From: LSUCC0057 sp048549915
Lineage (GTDB): Bacteria; Pseudomonadota; Gammaproteobacteria; Pseudomonadales; Porticoccaceae
DNA length: 51,289 nucleotides
Direction of reading: 5' to 3'
Assembly: GCA_048549915.1 (NCBI GenBank)
Contig: JBLYYE010000020.1
Span: 1-51,289 of the forward strand
The position numbers were made by a program, and so were the translations under genes. The notes beneath the pieces are model-generated. The model was not told the origin of the DNA and searched no databases. It saw nothing but the letters and a program-made list of their open reading frames with translations. This document shows positions 26,215 through 35,571 of the stretch, one piece after another. Position 1 is the first letter of the stretch. Every line of letters starts with the position of its first letter.

Positions 26215-26852
26215 TGCTCTGGTTGCGCAGCCCAACCCTCGACCAAACAATCGCTCTCTCCGCACTCTTTGAGAGCGCCTGCGGAGTTGTTGAACTCGCT
26301 CACCGCGGCACAACCGACAGCGCCAGGCTCGAATTGCTGATGGCTGCACTTTTGAACACACAGGGCTTAGCGCCCAGCCAGCTCTATCGGCTTAACAATC
26401 AGCACCGAGGGCTTCACAGTGGAGTCCAATCGCTGGGTTTGCTGCTCAACAAACAGCGTGGCGAACAGCAGTTTGACCAAATTGTACAGACTGCCCTGGG
26501 CTCACTTTACCTGGCCAGCAAACTTTACAAAGATAAGTCGATGGCCGCGCGTATTGGTGATGGTTTAGTCAACCTACAGGGCAAAGCAGAACAATTTGGC
26601 TTAACTCACAACAATCTGTTTGCGGCTACCGACGAGCTTTATCAGCAGACCCTCAGTGGCTACCGCTACCGCATTCAAATCAAAGGTGATCCCGCTCGAT
26701 TACAGCAAACTGGTGTCGCCCAGCGGGTGCGCAGCTTGCTGTTTGGCGCTGTTCGCGCCGGGTATTTGTGGCGGCAATGCGGCGGCCATCGCTATCAGTT
26801 AATCTTCTACCGAAAGGCGCTGCTCGAACACTGCCGGCGACTGGCCCAGTAA
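26214..26852 (+). CDS. hflD: High frequency lysogenisation protein HflD homologue
   Basis: Helical, membrane-peripheral protein of 212 residues; in E. coli it binds lambda CII and its housekeeping role is unclear. Recognised by position between mnmA and purB and by the pattern ALSALFESACGVVELAHRG, HRGLHSGVQSLGLLL and KDKSMAARIGDGL. The frame opens earlier inside mnmA; the start used is the ATG sharing a base with the mnmA stop. A phage-related job here is not implied. Confidence 0.88.
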   Translation: MLWLRSPTLDQTIALSALFESACGVVELAHRGTTDSARLELLMAALLNTQGLAPSQLYRLNNQHRGLHSGVQSLGLLLNKQRGEQQFDQIVQTALGSLYLASKLYKDKSMAARIGDGLVNLQGKAEQFGLTHNNLFAATDELYQQTLSGYRYRIQIKGDPARLQQTGVAQRVRSLLFGAVRAGYLWRQCGGHRYQLIFYRKALLEHCRRLAQ

Positions 26853-26965
26853 ACCTTCGGTTAACAGCGCAGACAGCGACAATCCCTTGCTTTATGATTG
26901 CGCCCTGCTAGCAACCAATATTTGATCTTTTTTTACACCACCGACTCACAGCTTGGAAAATTGAC

Positions 26966-28363
26966 ATGACCACCACTGCTCTACCCCTCTCTAGCCTTAC
27001 CGCACTGTCGCCCATCGATGGCCGCTACGCCGATAAAACTGCTGACTTGCGCGCAGCCTTTAGCGAGTATGGATTGATCGAAAAACGCGTCACTGTCGAA
27101 ATCCGCTGGCTGCAGTCACTCGCGGCACACAGTGGTGTTGCCGAAGTGCCAGCGCTGAGCGATGAGGCCAATGCAAAACTGGAGCAGCTTTTGGCTGACT
27201 TTGGGACAGCCCAAGCCGAGCGTATTAAAGAGATTGAGCGCACCACCAACCACGATGTAAAAGCAGTCGAGTATTTCATCAAAGAGCAGTTTGCCGGCAA
27301 CTCAGAACTCGAGGCAGTGAGTGAATTTGTGCACTTCGCCTGCACCTCCGAGGATATCAACAATCTCTCTCACGCGCTGATGCTCCAGCAAGGGCGCGCG
27401 CAGATCCACAGCCAGCTGAGCAGTATTTGCGCCGCCATCGCCACACTGGCAAAAGAGTATGCCGACCAGCCCATGCTGGCTCGCACACACGGTCAAACGG
27501 CCTCACCGACCACCGTCGGCAAAGAGTTTGCCAATGTTGCCTACCGTCTGCAGCGACAACTTGAACAGATTGCCAGCGTGCCCCTACTGGGAAAAATTAA
27601 CGGCGCCGTGGGCAACTACAACGCCCACCTGTCAGCTTACCCAGAGATCAATTGGGCTGCTCATGCGGAGCAATTTATCGGCTCATTGGGGCTTACCTTT
27701 AACCCTTACACCACACAGATTGAACCCCACGACTACATTGCTGAACTGTTTGATGCCATCGCCCGCTGCAACACGATTCTGATCGACTTTGCTCGCGATA
27801 TCTGGGGCTATATCTCATTGGGATACTTCAAGCAGAAAACCATCGCCGGCGAAATTGGCTCCTCGACTATGCCGCACAAAGTTAATCCGATCGACTTTGA
27901 AAACGCCGAAGGCAATTTGGGTATCGCCAACGCAGTGCTCGCCCATCTCGCTGCCAAATTGCCAATCTCGCGCTGGCAGCGGGATCTGACCGACTCCACC
28001 GTACTGCGCAATATGGGCGTCGGTTTTGGTTATGTTGCGATCGCCAGCGCAGCTTTGCAAAAAGGAATTGGTAAGCTCGAACTCAACAGCGAGCGCCTAG
28101 CGGCCGACTTGGATAACAGCTGGGAAGTGCTCGCCGAACCGATCCAGACTGTAATGCGTCGCTACGCTATCCCCGAGCCCTACGAAAAACTCAAAGCACT
28201 CACCCGCGGCAACGCCATCAGCCGCGAGGTAATTCAAGAATTTGTCGCCACTCTGGATATACCGGTATCTGCAAAAGAGTATCTGCTGCAGCTGACACCA
28301 GCGAGTTATATCGGCAACGCGATTCAGCAAGCGCAAGCCTACGACACCACGTCCACACCGTGA
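26966..28363 (+). CDS. purB: Adenylosuccinate lyase
   Basis: Catalyses two fumarate-releasing steps in purine synthesis (SAICAR to AICAR, adenylosuccinate to AMP). 465 residues with LSPIDGRYADKT, TNHDVKAVEYF, FVHFACTSEDINN, the ARTHGQTASPTT His segment and the signature loop SSTMPHKVNPIDFENAEGN. The 113 bases upstream probably hold its promoter; TATGAT at 26893-26898 is a possible -10 without a convincing -35. Its stop overlaps the next start by four bases (GTGA). Confidence 0.97.
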   Translation: MTTTALPLSSLTALSPIDGRYADKTADLRAAFSEYGLIEKRVTVEIRWLQSLAAHSGVAEVPALSDEANAKLEQLLADFGTAQAERIKEIERTTNHDVKAVEYFIKEQFAGNSELEAVSEFVHFACTSEDINNLSHALMLQQGRAQIHSQLSSICAAIATLAKEYADQPMLARTHGQTASPTTVGKEFANVAYRLQRQLEQIASVPLLGKINGAVGNYNAHLSAYPEINWAAHAEQFIGSLGLTFNPYTTQIEPHDYIAELFDAIARCNTILIDFARDIWGYISLGYFKQKTIAGEIGSSTMPHKVNPIDFENAEGNLGIANAVLAHLAAKLPISRWQRDLTDSTVLRNMGVGFGYVAIASAALQKGIGKLELNSERLAADLDNSWEVLAEPIQTVMRRYAIPEPYEKLKALTRGNAISREVIQEFVATLDIPVSAKEYLLQLTPASYIGNAIQQAQAYDTTSTP

Positions 28364-29289
28364 TTGCTTGGCCCTCGCTGCTCGGCGAGCTGAGCGCCGA
28401 GGAGTTTCTGAGTGATTATTGGCAACAGCGGCCGCTGCTGATTCGCAACGCGTTACCGATTGCCGACAACCCACCCCTGGAGCCCGACCAGTTGGCGGGC
28501 TTGGCGCTGGAAGAGTGGATCGAGTCACGGCTGATCAACTCGAAAAACTGGGAGGTAGAGCACGGGCCGCTTGAACCGGATCGCTTTGCCTCTCTGCCAG
28601 AGCGCGACTGGACGCTTCTGGTCCAAGCTGTCGACCTGTGGATCCCAGAAGTAGCCGCTCTGCTCGAGAGTGTCGATTTTTTGCCGCGCTGGCAGATCGA
28701 CGACATTATGGTCAGCTATGCCGCGCCGGGCGGCAATGTCGGTGCGCATCTAGACAATTACGATGTCTTTTTACTGCAAGGCCTCGGTCGTCGGCAGTGG
28801 CAAATTGAAAACAGTCCGCGTCAACATCGCGCCGCCAGCCAGAGCAGCGCTTTGCGCTTAGTCAATGATTTCACTCCAGACAGCGATTGGGTTTTGGAAC
28901 CGGGCGACTTGCTCTACCTACCGCCTCAGTTTGCTCACCACGGTATCGCTCTCGACCCGTGCATCACCTACTCAATCGGTTTTAGAGCGCCTTCCAGCGT
29001 AGAAATAATCAACGACCTAGCTTTAGAACTACTCGCCGGCGACCGTGAGCCCGATTTTTTGCGCACCCTGGTCAGCCCGACCGAGTCAGAGATAGCCGAG
29101 CAACAAGTAGATGCGATCAGCGAGCAGTTAAAACGCCTTTTAGAGGACAAACAGCTTCTCGGTGATTGGTATGCGCGCTATATGAGCCGGCCCAAATATC
29201 CTGATTTAGTAGATATGACGGGCGAGCAGCGCCGTGTCGAGTGGCGCGGTGCGCGCTACTGCAATGGCGAACTGGAAGAGTCGATCTAA
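28360..29289 (+). CDS. roxA: JmjC-type 2-oxoglutarate oxygenase, RoxA/YcfD-like, lacking the C-terminal domain
   Basis: E. coli RoxA (YcfD) hydroxylates Arg81 of ribosomal protein L16. The Fe(II) ligands are visible as His130 and Asp132 in GAHLDNYDVFLLQGLGRRQW and His193 or His194 in LPPQFAHHG; LLVQAVDLWIPE and YSIGFRAPSS also match. The E. coli protein is about 373 residues and ends in a winged-helix domain, whereas this one stops at 309 shortly after the dimerisation helices, with the remaining tail not resembling that domain. It starts with GTG coupled to purB. The stop overlaps the opposing ggt stop by four bases. The enzyme core is intact, so a working but shorter enzyme is likely. Confidence 0.85.
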   Translation: MIAWPSLLGELSAEEFLSDYWQQRPLLIRNALPIADNPPLEPDQLAGLALEEWIESRLINSKNWEVEHGPLEPDRFASLPERDWTLLVQAVDLWIPEVAALLESVDFLPRWQIDDIMVSYAAPGGNVGAHLDNYDVFLLQGLGRRQWQIENSPRQHRAASQSSALRLVNDFTPDSDWVLEPGDLLYLPPQFAHHGIALDPCITYSIGFRAPSSVEIINDLALELLAGDREPDFLRTLVSPTESEIAEQQVDAISEQLKRLLEDKQLLGDWYARYMSRPKYPDLVDMTGEQRRVEWRGARYCNGELEESI

Positions 29290-31010
29290 TCGGCACCCGC
29301 CGCCGCGGCCTCGCTGCGTCGATAATCGGCCGCACCGTGCAACCAAGGGCCCTGTTGGCCAATAGTTTGCGTAGCGCCTAAGACTCGCGGCGACTGCTCT
29401 AAAGTGTGGCCCATGTTGCGCAGTATCTCCTGCGTATCATCGCCAACACCTTTCTCCCAAAATACCTTGTCTGGCCACCATTGATGGTGGATGCGCGCAG
29501 CCGCAGTCGCCTCGGCGATATTCATGCCAAACTCGAGATGGTTGAGCAGCGTCTGCAATACCACGGTAATAATAGTACTACCCCCCGGCGAGCCGGTAGC
29601 CATCAGTGGCGCGCCCTCTGAGTTAAATACTATCGTCGGAGTCATTGAGGAGAGCGGACGCTTGTATGGCTCAATCTGGTTGGCCTCTTCGCCGAGCAGG
29701 CCGAAACCGTTGGCTGCGCCTTTTTTAGCAGAAAAGTCATCCATCTCGTTATTGAGTAAAAACCCAGCCCCCGCCACTGACTTACCGTTGCCGTAGCTAA
29801 AGTTCAGCGTATAAGTATTGCTGACCACATTGCCCCATCGATCCCAACTTGAATAGTGAGTAGTTTCCAAGCTCTCATTGAGCTCGAGCCCGGGGGCGAC
29901 CTGCTCTGAATCGGTGGCTTGGTCGAGCTCTATCTGTGCCGCCAACTGTGCGGCATAGCGCTTGTCAGTCAGCCGCAGTACCGGCACAGGGTAGAAATCG
30001 GGATCACCCAGATAACGGCTGCGATCCGCATAGGCGCGACGCATCGATTCAATTAGCCGATGCAAGTAGGCTGCACTGTTGTGACCGAGAGAGCGCAAAT
30101 CCCAATTCTCTAGAATATTCAGCATCTGTATAAGATGGACACCGCCCGACGAAGGTGGCGGCATGGCGCAAACTGTATTGGTGCGGTAGCTGCCACACAC
30201 CGGCTGGCGCTCTACAACCTTGTAATCGGCTAGATCGCGGTGATCTAGCTGACCGCCGCGGCTGGAAATCGAGGCCACCAACAGATCTGCGGTAGTGCCT
30301 TGATAAAAATCCTTGCGGCCCTGCTGGCTAATTCTGGTCAACGTATTAGCCAAATCTGACTGGACTAGCGCCGACCCTATCGCCGGCGCACTGCCATCGG
30401 CGCGGAAAAAATAACCCGCCGTCACTGGATCCGCCAGCAGCCGCTCGGCGCGCGCCTGCAGTGATTCGCTGAGATCGGGCGAGACTGTAATCCCCTCGCT
30501 AGCCAATGCAATGGCTGGCGCCAACACTTGCTGGCGAGTGAGCGTGCCGTATTGCTCTAAAGCGTAGAGCAGGCCGGCCACGGTGCCGGGGACAGCAGTG
30601 GAATCGATACTGTAGCGGGCACGCTGGTTGTTTACATTACCCTCGCCATCCAAGAACATATCCGCAGTGGCTGAGCGCGGCGCCATTTCGCGGTAGTCAA
30701 TGGCCACTGTGCGCTGCTGCTCGGCCAAATACACCAACATAAAACCGCCACCGCCCAAATTACCTGCGCGAGGCAGCGTGACTGCCAGTGCAAATCCTGT
30801 CGCCACCGCAGCGTCGATAGCGTTGCCACCCTGTGCCAATATCGCTGCACCCACTTCACTGGCCACTCGCTCTTGGCTCACCACCATACCGCTGCGCGCC
30901 AACACGGGGTGAAATCTCGCTTTAGAGTCGACGATCGGCGCAGGCTCAGCACTGACTGACGAAGCCACTAGCAGCCAAGCCGCAACTACTGCAATAATAG
31001 GGGTGTTCAT
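29286..31010 (-). CDS. ggt: Gamma-glutamyltransferase, periplasmic
   Basis: Self-cleaving N-terminal nucleophile hydrolase that splits glutathione and other gamma-glutamyl compounds. The 574-residue precursor has a signal peptide (AWLLVASSVSA). The catalytic Thr is Thr384 in the motif TTHYSSWD, which becomes the N-terminus of the small subunit after autoprocessing. NLGGGGFMLVY, FLLNNEMDDFS, RPLSSMTPTIV and GSPGGSTI, the oxyanion segment, are all present. With gor upstream it adds to glutathione turnover, though the genes are not linked in an operon. It also could act on gamma-glutamylated amines leaked from the PuuA step; that is speculation. Confidence 0.96.
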   Translation of the reverse strand: MNTPIIAVVAAWLLVASSVSAEPAPIVDSKARFHPVLARSGMVVSQERVASEVGAAILAQGGNAIDAAVATGFALAVTLPRAGNLGGGGFMLVYLAEQQRTVAIDYREMAPRSATADMFLDGEGNVNNQRARYSIDSTAVPGTVAGLLYALEQYGTLTRQQVLAPAIALASEGITVSPDLSESLQARAERLLADPVTAGYFFRADGSAPAIGSALVQSDLANTLTRISQQGRKDFYQGTTADLLVASISSRGGQLDHRDLADYKVVERQPVCGSYRTNTVCAMPPPSSGGVHLIQMLNILENWDLRSLGHNSAAYLHRLIESMRRAYADRSRYLGDPDFYPVPVLRLTDKRYAAQLAAQIELDQATDSEQVAPGLELNESLETTHYSSWDRWGNVVSNTYTLNFSYGNGKSVAGAGFLLNNEMDDFSAKKGAANGFGLLGEEANQIEPYKRPLSSMTPTIVFNSEGAPLMATGSPGGSTIITVVLQTLLNHLEFGMNIAEATAAARIHHQWWPDKVFWEKGVGDDTQEILRNMGHTLEQSPRVLGATQTIGQQGPWLHGAADYRRSEAAAAGAD

Positions 31011-31103
31011 AAGCTACTCCAAAGCTATCCACTCAAAAGCGTGGCCGGTATGTAGTATAGGTCAGTCATTCAGCCAGCCCAAGCGAGTCGACCGCTGGCA
31101 CAG

Positions 31104-31577
31104 ATGCCGCGAGCACTATTCACCATGCACCCACTTAAAACCGTTGTGATCAAACCCTGCAGCTGGAGCGAGTGTCGCGAGCCACTTTTAAAGGTGCGCA
31201 TTGAGGTTTTTGTAGATGAGCAGTCAGTACCACTGGAGCTCGAAGAGGACAGTGATGATACAAGCGCACAACACTGGCTGGCCGAGAGCAATGACGGCCA
31301 ATCCATTGGTTGCGTGCGGCTAGTCTCTACTGCAGGAGGCAGCGGCAAGATAGGTCGCTTGGCGGTAATCAAAGAGTGGCGTAGCAGAGGGATAGCTCAA
31401 CAGCTAATGGCAACCACAGAAGATTATGCGCGCAAAAGTGGGCTGGGTAGATTGAAGCTCGACGCTCAACTGCAGGCCCAAGGGTTTTATGAAAAACTTG
31501 GCTACTGCGCAGAGGGCGACATCTTCGATGACGCTGGTATCCCTCACCGCAGGATGGTTAAAGCGTTGCGGCGTTAA
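31104..31577 (+). CDS. GNAT-family N-acetyltransferase
   Basis: 157-residue acetyltransferase; substrate not known. The N-terminal pattern RIEVFVDEQSVPLELEED is typical of the YjcF/ElaA branch. The acetyl-CoA site is IGRLAVIKEWRSRGIAQQLM (R-x-x-G-x-A), followed by the FYEKLGYCAEGDIFDDAGIPH end block. Either ATG 31104 or ATG 31125 could start it; neither has a strong ribosome binding site. Its stop shares four bases (TTAA) with the stop of opposing rraA. Confidence 0.85.
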   Translation: MPRALFTMHPLKTVVIKPCSWSECREPLLKVRIEVFVDEQSVPLELEEDSDDTSAQHWLAESNDGQSIGCVRLVSTAGGSGKIGRLAVIKEWRSRGIAQQLMATTEDYARKSGLGRLKLDAQLQAQGFYEKLGYCAEGDIFDDAGIPHRRMVKALRR

Positions 31578-32077
31578 AGGGCTATAGGCTGCTTGGCGAC
31601 GATAATGCCGTTGTTGTCCGCGTAAACTATATCGCCCGGCTCAACAGTAACGCCGGCAAAATTGATCGACAGGCCGATTTGGCCGACACCCAGTTTTTCT
31701 GTGCGCACAGGGTGGCTGCCGATCGCCTGTACACCTAGAGGCAGTGTTGCCAATACATCGACATCGCGCACACAACCGTACATGACCACGCCAGCCCAGC
31801 CGTTATCGACGGCTGATTGAGCGATCAAATCGCCCAAACAGGCGCGACGCATGCTGCCGCCGGCATCCACGACTAACACACGCCCTTGCCCCGGTGTGGC
31901 CAAAAGCTCTTTTACTTTGGAGTTGTCCTCAAAGCACTTAACTGTCTGCACCGCACCAGAAAACTGATCGACACCGCCGTAGTTGGCAAACATTGGCTCT
32001 AAAACCTGAAAGGCGGCGCCGCTCTGCTCGGCGGCATCGCAAAGATCGGGCGTTGTCCAATTAAAAGCGGTCGACAT
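31574..32077 (-). CDS. rraA: RraA, regulator of RNase E activity
   Basis: Homotrimeric ring protein that, in E. coli, binds RNase E and inhibits it. 167 residues with TPDLCDAAEQ, FANYGGVDQFSGAVQTVKCFEDNS, GRVLVVDAGGSMRRACLGDLIA and the closing YADNNGIIVA, close to E. coli RraA throughout. Related proteins are HMG/CHA aldolases with oxaloacetate decarboxylase activity, so a metabolic role is the alternative. It follows glcB by ten bases, and the glcB stop TAG lies inside its TAGGAGAG ribosome binding site, so the two are translationally coupled. Confidence 0.9.
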   Translation of the reverse strand: MSTAFNWTTPDLCDAAEQSGAAFQVLEPMFANYGGVDQFSGAVQTVKCFEDNSKVKELLATPGQGRVLVVDAGGSMRRACLGDLIAQSAVDNGWAGVVMYGCVRDVDVLATLPLGVQAIGSHPVRTEKLGVGQIGLSINFAGVTVEPGDIVYADNNGIIVAKQPIAL

Positions 32078-32087
32078 ATGCGCTCTC

Positions 32088-34268
32088 CTAGCCGGCCAAT
32101 TTGGCTTTAAACACTTGGCGGTAGTGGTGCAGCAGAGGCTCTGTGTAGCCGCTGGGCTGCTCCAAACCTTTGAAGACTAAATCGCGCGCCGCTTGAAAGG
32201 CGATGCTGTCATCAAAATTTGGCGCCATCGGACGATAGAAGGGATCTCCGCTATTTTGTCCGTCGACAATCGCAGCCATACGTTGCAACGTCTCATCGAC
32301 CTGCCCTGCAGAGCAGATGCCGTGATGCAACCAGTTGGCGATGTGTTGGCTGCTAATGCGTAGCGTCGCGCGATCTTCCATGAGGCCAACATCGTTGATG
32401 TCTGGTACTTTAGAACAACCGACGCCCTGCTCTACCCAGCGCACCACGTAGCCGAGCATACCCTGCGCGTTGTTGTCCAGATCGCGTTGGATCTCTTCGG
32501 CGGTTAACTTGCGATCCAATAACGGAATATCGAGAATATCGTCGACGCTGGCCATTGTTCGACTGGCCAACTGCTCTTGAACTGCCGGGACACTGACCTG
32601 ATGGTAGTGCACAGCGTGCAAAGTGGCCGCAGTTGGGCTGGGAACCCACGCTGTGGTAGCCCCGGCTTGTGGGTGACCCACTTTAGCCACCATCATATCG
32701 GCCATTTTGTCAGGCATGGGCCACATGCCTTTGCCGATTTGCGCCTTGCCGCGCAGGCCGCAAGCAAGGCCGACATCGACATTGCGATCTTCGTAGGCAC
32801 CGATCCAAGTGCGCGCCTTCAGATCACCCTTGGGTGCAAATGGACCCGCCAGCATACTGGTGTGAATCTCATCGCCAGTGCGATCCAAGAAACCGGTATT
32901 AATAAAGACCACACGTTCTTGCGCCGCGGCAATACACGCCTCAAGGTTGACTGATGTGCGTCGCTCTTCATCCATGATACCGACTTTAATAGTATTCTTA
33001 GCTAGCCCAAGTAGCTCTTCAATAGCAGCAAACAAGGCGTCGGTAAAGGCAACCTCTTCTGGGCCATGCATTTTCGGCTTAACAATATAGATGCTGCCTT
33101 CGCGAGAGTTACTCAGCAGGTTGTTTTTATCGATATCAATTTTACTAATCAAGCTGGTAATGACGCCATCCATAATGCCTTCGGGAATTTCGCTGCCATC
33201 GGCCAGCAGTATCGCCGGATTAGTCATCAGGTGACCTACATTGCGGACAAACAACAGCGATCGACCGGGAATTGCAAGCTCGCCACCATCGACCGCACTG
33301 TAAACGCGGTCGGGATTCATCGCTCGGGTAATCGTTTTGCCACCCTTTTGCAGCGTCTCTTCAAGATCGCCACAAATTAGTCCAAACCAGTTGCGGTAGG
33401 CCAGCGCCTTGTCTTGCGCATCAACGGCAGCAACAGAGTCCTCACAATCCATAATAGTTGTCAGCGCTGACTCGAGATGGATATCGGCAATACCGGCACC
33501 GTCAGACGCACCGATCTGGCTTGTAGGATCTACAATAATATCTATCCTTAAGCCATTGTTTTGCAACAAGATAGAACTTGGATTTTGAGCCTCACCACGG
33601 AAGCCTAGCAGCTGTTCGGGGCGCGCTAAATTTATTACTTTGCCGTCTACAGTAACTTGTAAATGACCGTCGTTGATAGTGTAGCTCTGTGCATCTGCAT
33701 GCGAGCCATTAGCTAGCGGAGCGGCCTCATCCAACAGCTGCCGTCCCCAAGCAATCACTTTCGCGCCGCGAACCGGGTTATAGCTGCCGCCTGCTTCGGC
33801 ACCACCTTCATCACCAATCACATCGTTGCCATACAGCGCATCGTAAAGACTACCCCAGCGCGCATTGGCGGCGTTGAGGGCAAAACGGGCATTCATAATT
33901 GGTACAACTAGCTGCGGGCCTGCTTGCTGAGTGATCTCACTGTCTACGCGGGTGGGGGAGATCTCAAAAGGCGCCGGAGCATCTACCAGATATCCAATCT
34001 CTTTGAGGAACGCTTTGTATATTGGGAAATCTGTCTTGCCAGGTGAGGTGCGATGCCACTCGTCGATAGCCGCCTGCAAGCGGTCTCTCTCTGCCAGCAG
34101 CTGGCGGTTTAATGGGGTAAATTTCTCAACGATAGAGGCGAACCCCGCCCAAAACGTTTGTGGCTGGACATTGGCTTTGGGGCAAATATGAACTTCCACC
34201 AAACCGGCTAGTTCAGCAGCCACGTTCAAACCGGCGCGTTCTACACGCTCTACAGATGCAATGCTCAT
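32088..34268 (-). CDS. glcB: Malate synthase G
   Basis: Condenses glyoxylate and acetyl-CoA to malate, the second step of the glyoxylate shunt. 726 residues with the isoform G layout: long N-terminal clasp and inserted beta domain, TTIMDCEDSVAAVDAQDK, the ITRAMNPDR block, KMHGPEEVAF, VGIMDEERRTSVNLEACI and INTGFLDRTGDEIHTSM. The ATG at 34268 has GAGGA upstream; a TTG two codons earlier is less likely. It lies 150 bases downstream of the LysR gene on the same strand, and aceA sits beyond the LysR gene. Confidence 0.97.
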   Translation of the reverse strand: MSIASVERVERAGLNVAAELAGLVEVHICPKANVQPQTFWAGFASIVEKFTPLNRQLLAERDRLQAAIDEWHRTSPGKTDFPIYKAFLKEIGYLVDAPAPFEISPTRVDSEITQQAGPQLVVPIMNARFALNAANARWGSLYDALYGNDVIGDEGGAEAGGSYNPVRGAKVIAWGRQLLDEAAPLANGSHADAQSYTINDGHLQVTVDGKVINLARPEQLLGFRGEAQNPSSILLQNNGLRIDIIVDPTSQIGASDGAGIADIHLESALTTIMDCEDSVAAVDAQDKALAYRNWFGLICGDLEETLQKGGKTITRAMNPDRVYSAVDGGELAIPGRSLLFVRNVGHLMTNPAILLADGSEIPEGIMDGVITSLISKIDIDKNNLLSNSREGSIYIVKPKMHGPEEVAFTDALFAAIEELLGLAKNTIKVGIMDEERRTSVNLEACIAAAQERVVFINTGFLDRTGDEIHTSMLAGPFAPKGDLKARTWIGAYEDRNVDVGLACGLRGKAQIGKGMWPMPDKMADMMVAKVGHPQAGATTAWVPSPTAATLHAVHYHQVSVPAVQEQLASRTMASVDDILDIPLLDRKLTAEEIQRDLDNNAQGMLGYVVRWVEQGVGCSKVPDINDVGLMEDRATLRISSQHIANWLHHGICSAGQVDETLQRMAAIVDGQNSGDPFYRPMAPNFDDSIAFQAARDLVFKGLEQPSGYTEPLLHHYRQVFKAKLAG

Positions 34269-34417
34269 ACACAATCCTCAATGCTGGATGGGTTCATTAA
34301 TACAGTCAAACAGGGCATACTCTGCGATCAGTTTACGAATAGATGATCCAAATCCCCAGAGAAGAGAGTTTATCTCTAACATTCACCAAGGTTATCGATT
34401 TAATAAACGGTATAAAA

Positions 34418-35386
34418 CTACCTAACCACTGGGGTGCGATCGGCTACTATCTCGGCACAGACATCTCGAATTAGACCGCGAATCCACTTGTGGCCTGGAT
34501 CATGCTGCAGGAGTGGGCTCCAGACCATTTTAAGCTCCATCTCTGGGATTTCAAAAGGGGGTCGCAATACCCGAATAGAGTGGTTGTTGGAGAGCGATAA
34601 ATTGAGTGCCGCCATCGACGGAATGGTGACGATTAAATCCTTGCGCTGAGCGAGCAGCACTGCGGCTTGATAGTGGCGTGTAAAAACAGAGATATTTCTT
34701 TTGGCATCGATAGCTTGCAAAGCCTCATCGACAAAACCTAGGCGCTGCACATCGTCGGGCGTCATCCCTACCCCAACCCCCATGCCTGTCTTCGATACCC
34801 AGACATGCCGACTTGCCAGGTAACTTTCAAGACACCAATTTTTCAGCACCGGGTTATCGCTCGCCACCAAGCAACAAAACTGATCTTTCCAGAGTGGCAG
34901 CTGGTGGAAAGATTGCGGCAGCGCATCAAAGCGGTTGATTATGAGATCTACCTTGCCGCGCTCAACGTCATGGAAGCTAACATCGCTGGGCGTCATGATA
35001 TCTAACCGTATGCCCGGGCCCGCCTCGCGCAATTTTTTCATCAGCGCAGGCATTAGCGACGCCTCGGTATAATCGCTGGCCATAATCCGGAAGATGCGAT
35101 CAGAGCGCTTGGCGATAAAGTCATTCTTCGGGAGGATAGCTTGCTCTGCTGCAGAGAGCGCCGAGCGCACCAGCGGCTGAAGCCCAAGAGCACGCTCGGT
35201 GGGTGTCATGCCATCGCTAGTACGCACCAACAAAGGATCACCAAATAGATCGCGCAGGCGGCGCAGCCCGTTCGACATGGCTGGCTGGCTAATGCCAAGC
35301 TCTTCTGCTGCACGGGTTACATTGCACTCGCGCAGTAGCACATCAAGATAGACCAGCAGGTTTAAGTCGACCCGAGAAATATTCAT
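34418..35386 (-). CDS. LysR-family regulator, probable glyoxylate-shunt regulator
   Basis: 322 residues with an N-terminal winged helix-turn-helix (residues 5-65: LNLLVYLDVLLRECNVTRAAEELGISQPAMSNGLRRLR) and a periplasmic-binding-like effector domain behind it. It resembles the NodD/PcaR-like branch. It is divergent from aceA and upstream of glcB, so it sits between the two glyoxylate-shunt genes. That arrangement suggests control of one or both; the effector would be a C2 compound or glyoxylate. The regulatory link is inference from position and from dyads in the aceA-side gap. Confidence 0.88.
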   Translation of the reverse strand: MNISRVDLNLLVYLDVLLRECNVTRAAEELGISQPAMSNGLRRLRDLFGDPLLVRTSDGMTPTERALGLQPLVRSALSAAEQAILPKNDFIAKRSDRIFRIMASDYTEASLMPALMKKLREAGPGIRLDIMTPSDVSFHDVERGKVDLIINRFDALPQSFHQLPLWKDQFCCLVASDNPVLKNWCLESYLASRHVWVSKTGMGVGVGMTPDDVQRLGFVDEALQAIDAKRNISVFTRHYQAAVLLAQRKDLIVTIPSMAALNLSLSNNHSIRVLRPPFEIPEMELKMVWSPLLQHDPGHKWIRGLIRDVCAEIVADRTPVVR

Positions 35387-35418
35387 AACTCACCTTAAAA
35401 CGCTCAACAGCCACCTTT

Positions 35419-35460
35419 ATTCGATTAAAGAATGGCCGAAATAAAACCTATAAATTAGGT
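35419..35460. promoter_or_regulatory. LysR-type dyads between lysR and aceA
   Basis: ATTC-N7-GAAT at 35419-35433 contains a T-N11-A core, the LysR box shape. ACCTA-N5-TAGGT at 35446-35460 is a second dyad, centred 27 bases away. The first lies 33 bases from the lysR start and about 140 bases before the aceA start, a usual placement for divergent autoregulation. Confidence 0.5.
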
Positions 35461-35571
35461 AAATTATGCCGTTGAACGTATTCTCTGTCTACTCCTTGGC
35501 TTTAATCCATTTTGCTGAGGCGGCTGCTGGTTTTAACAGCCCATTTATCCATCGACAAAAGAGAGATCGAC

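Noticed and set aside
26214..26852. HflD as a sign of a prophage
   Set aside because: hflD is a normal chromosomal gene between mnmA and purB; no phage genes are nearby.
34326..34340. Second LysR box upstream of glcB
   Set aside because: GATCAGTTTACGAAT shares only part of the aceA-side dyad and lacks symmetric arms.
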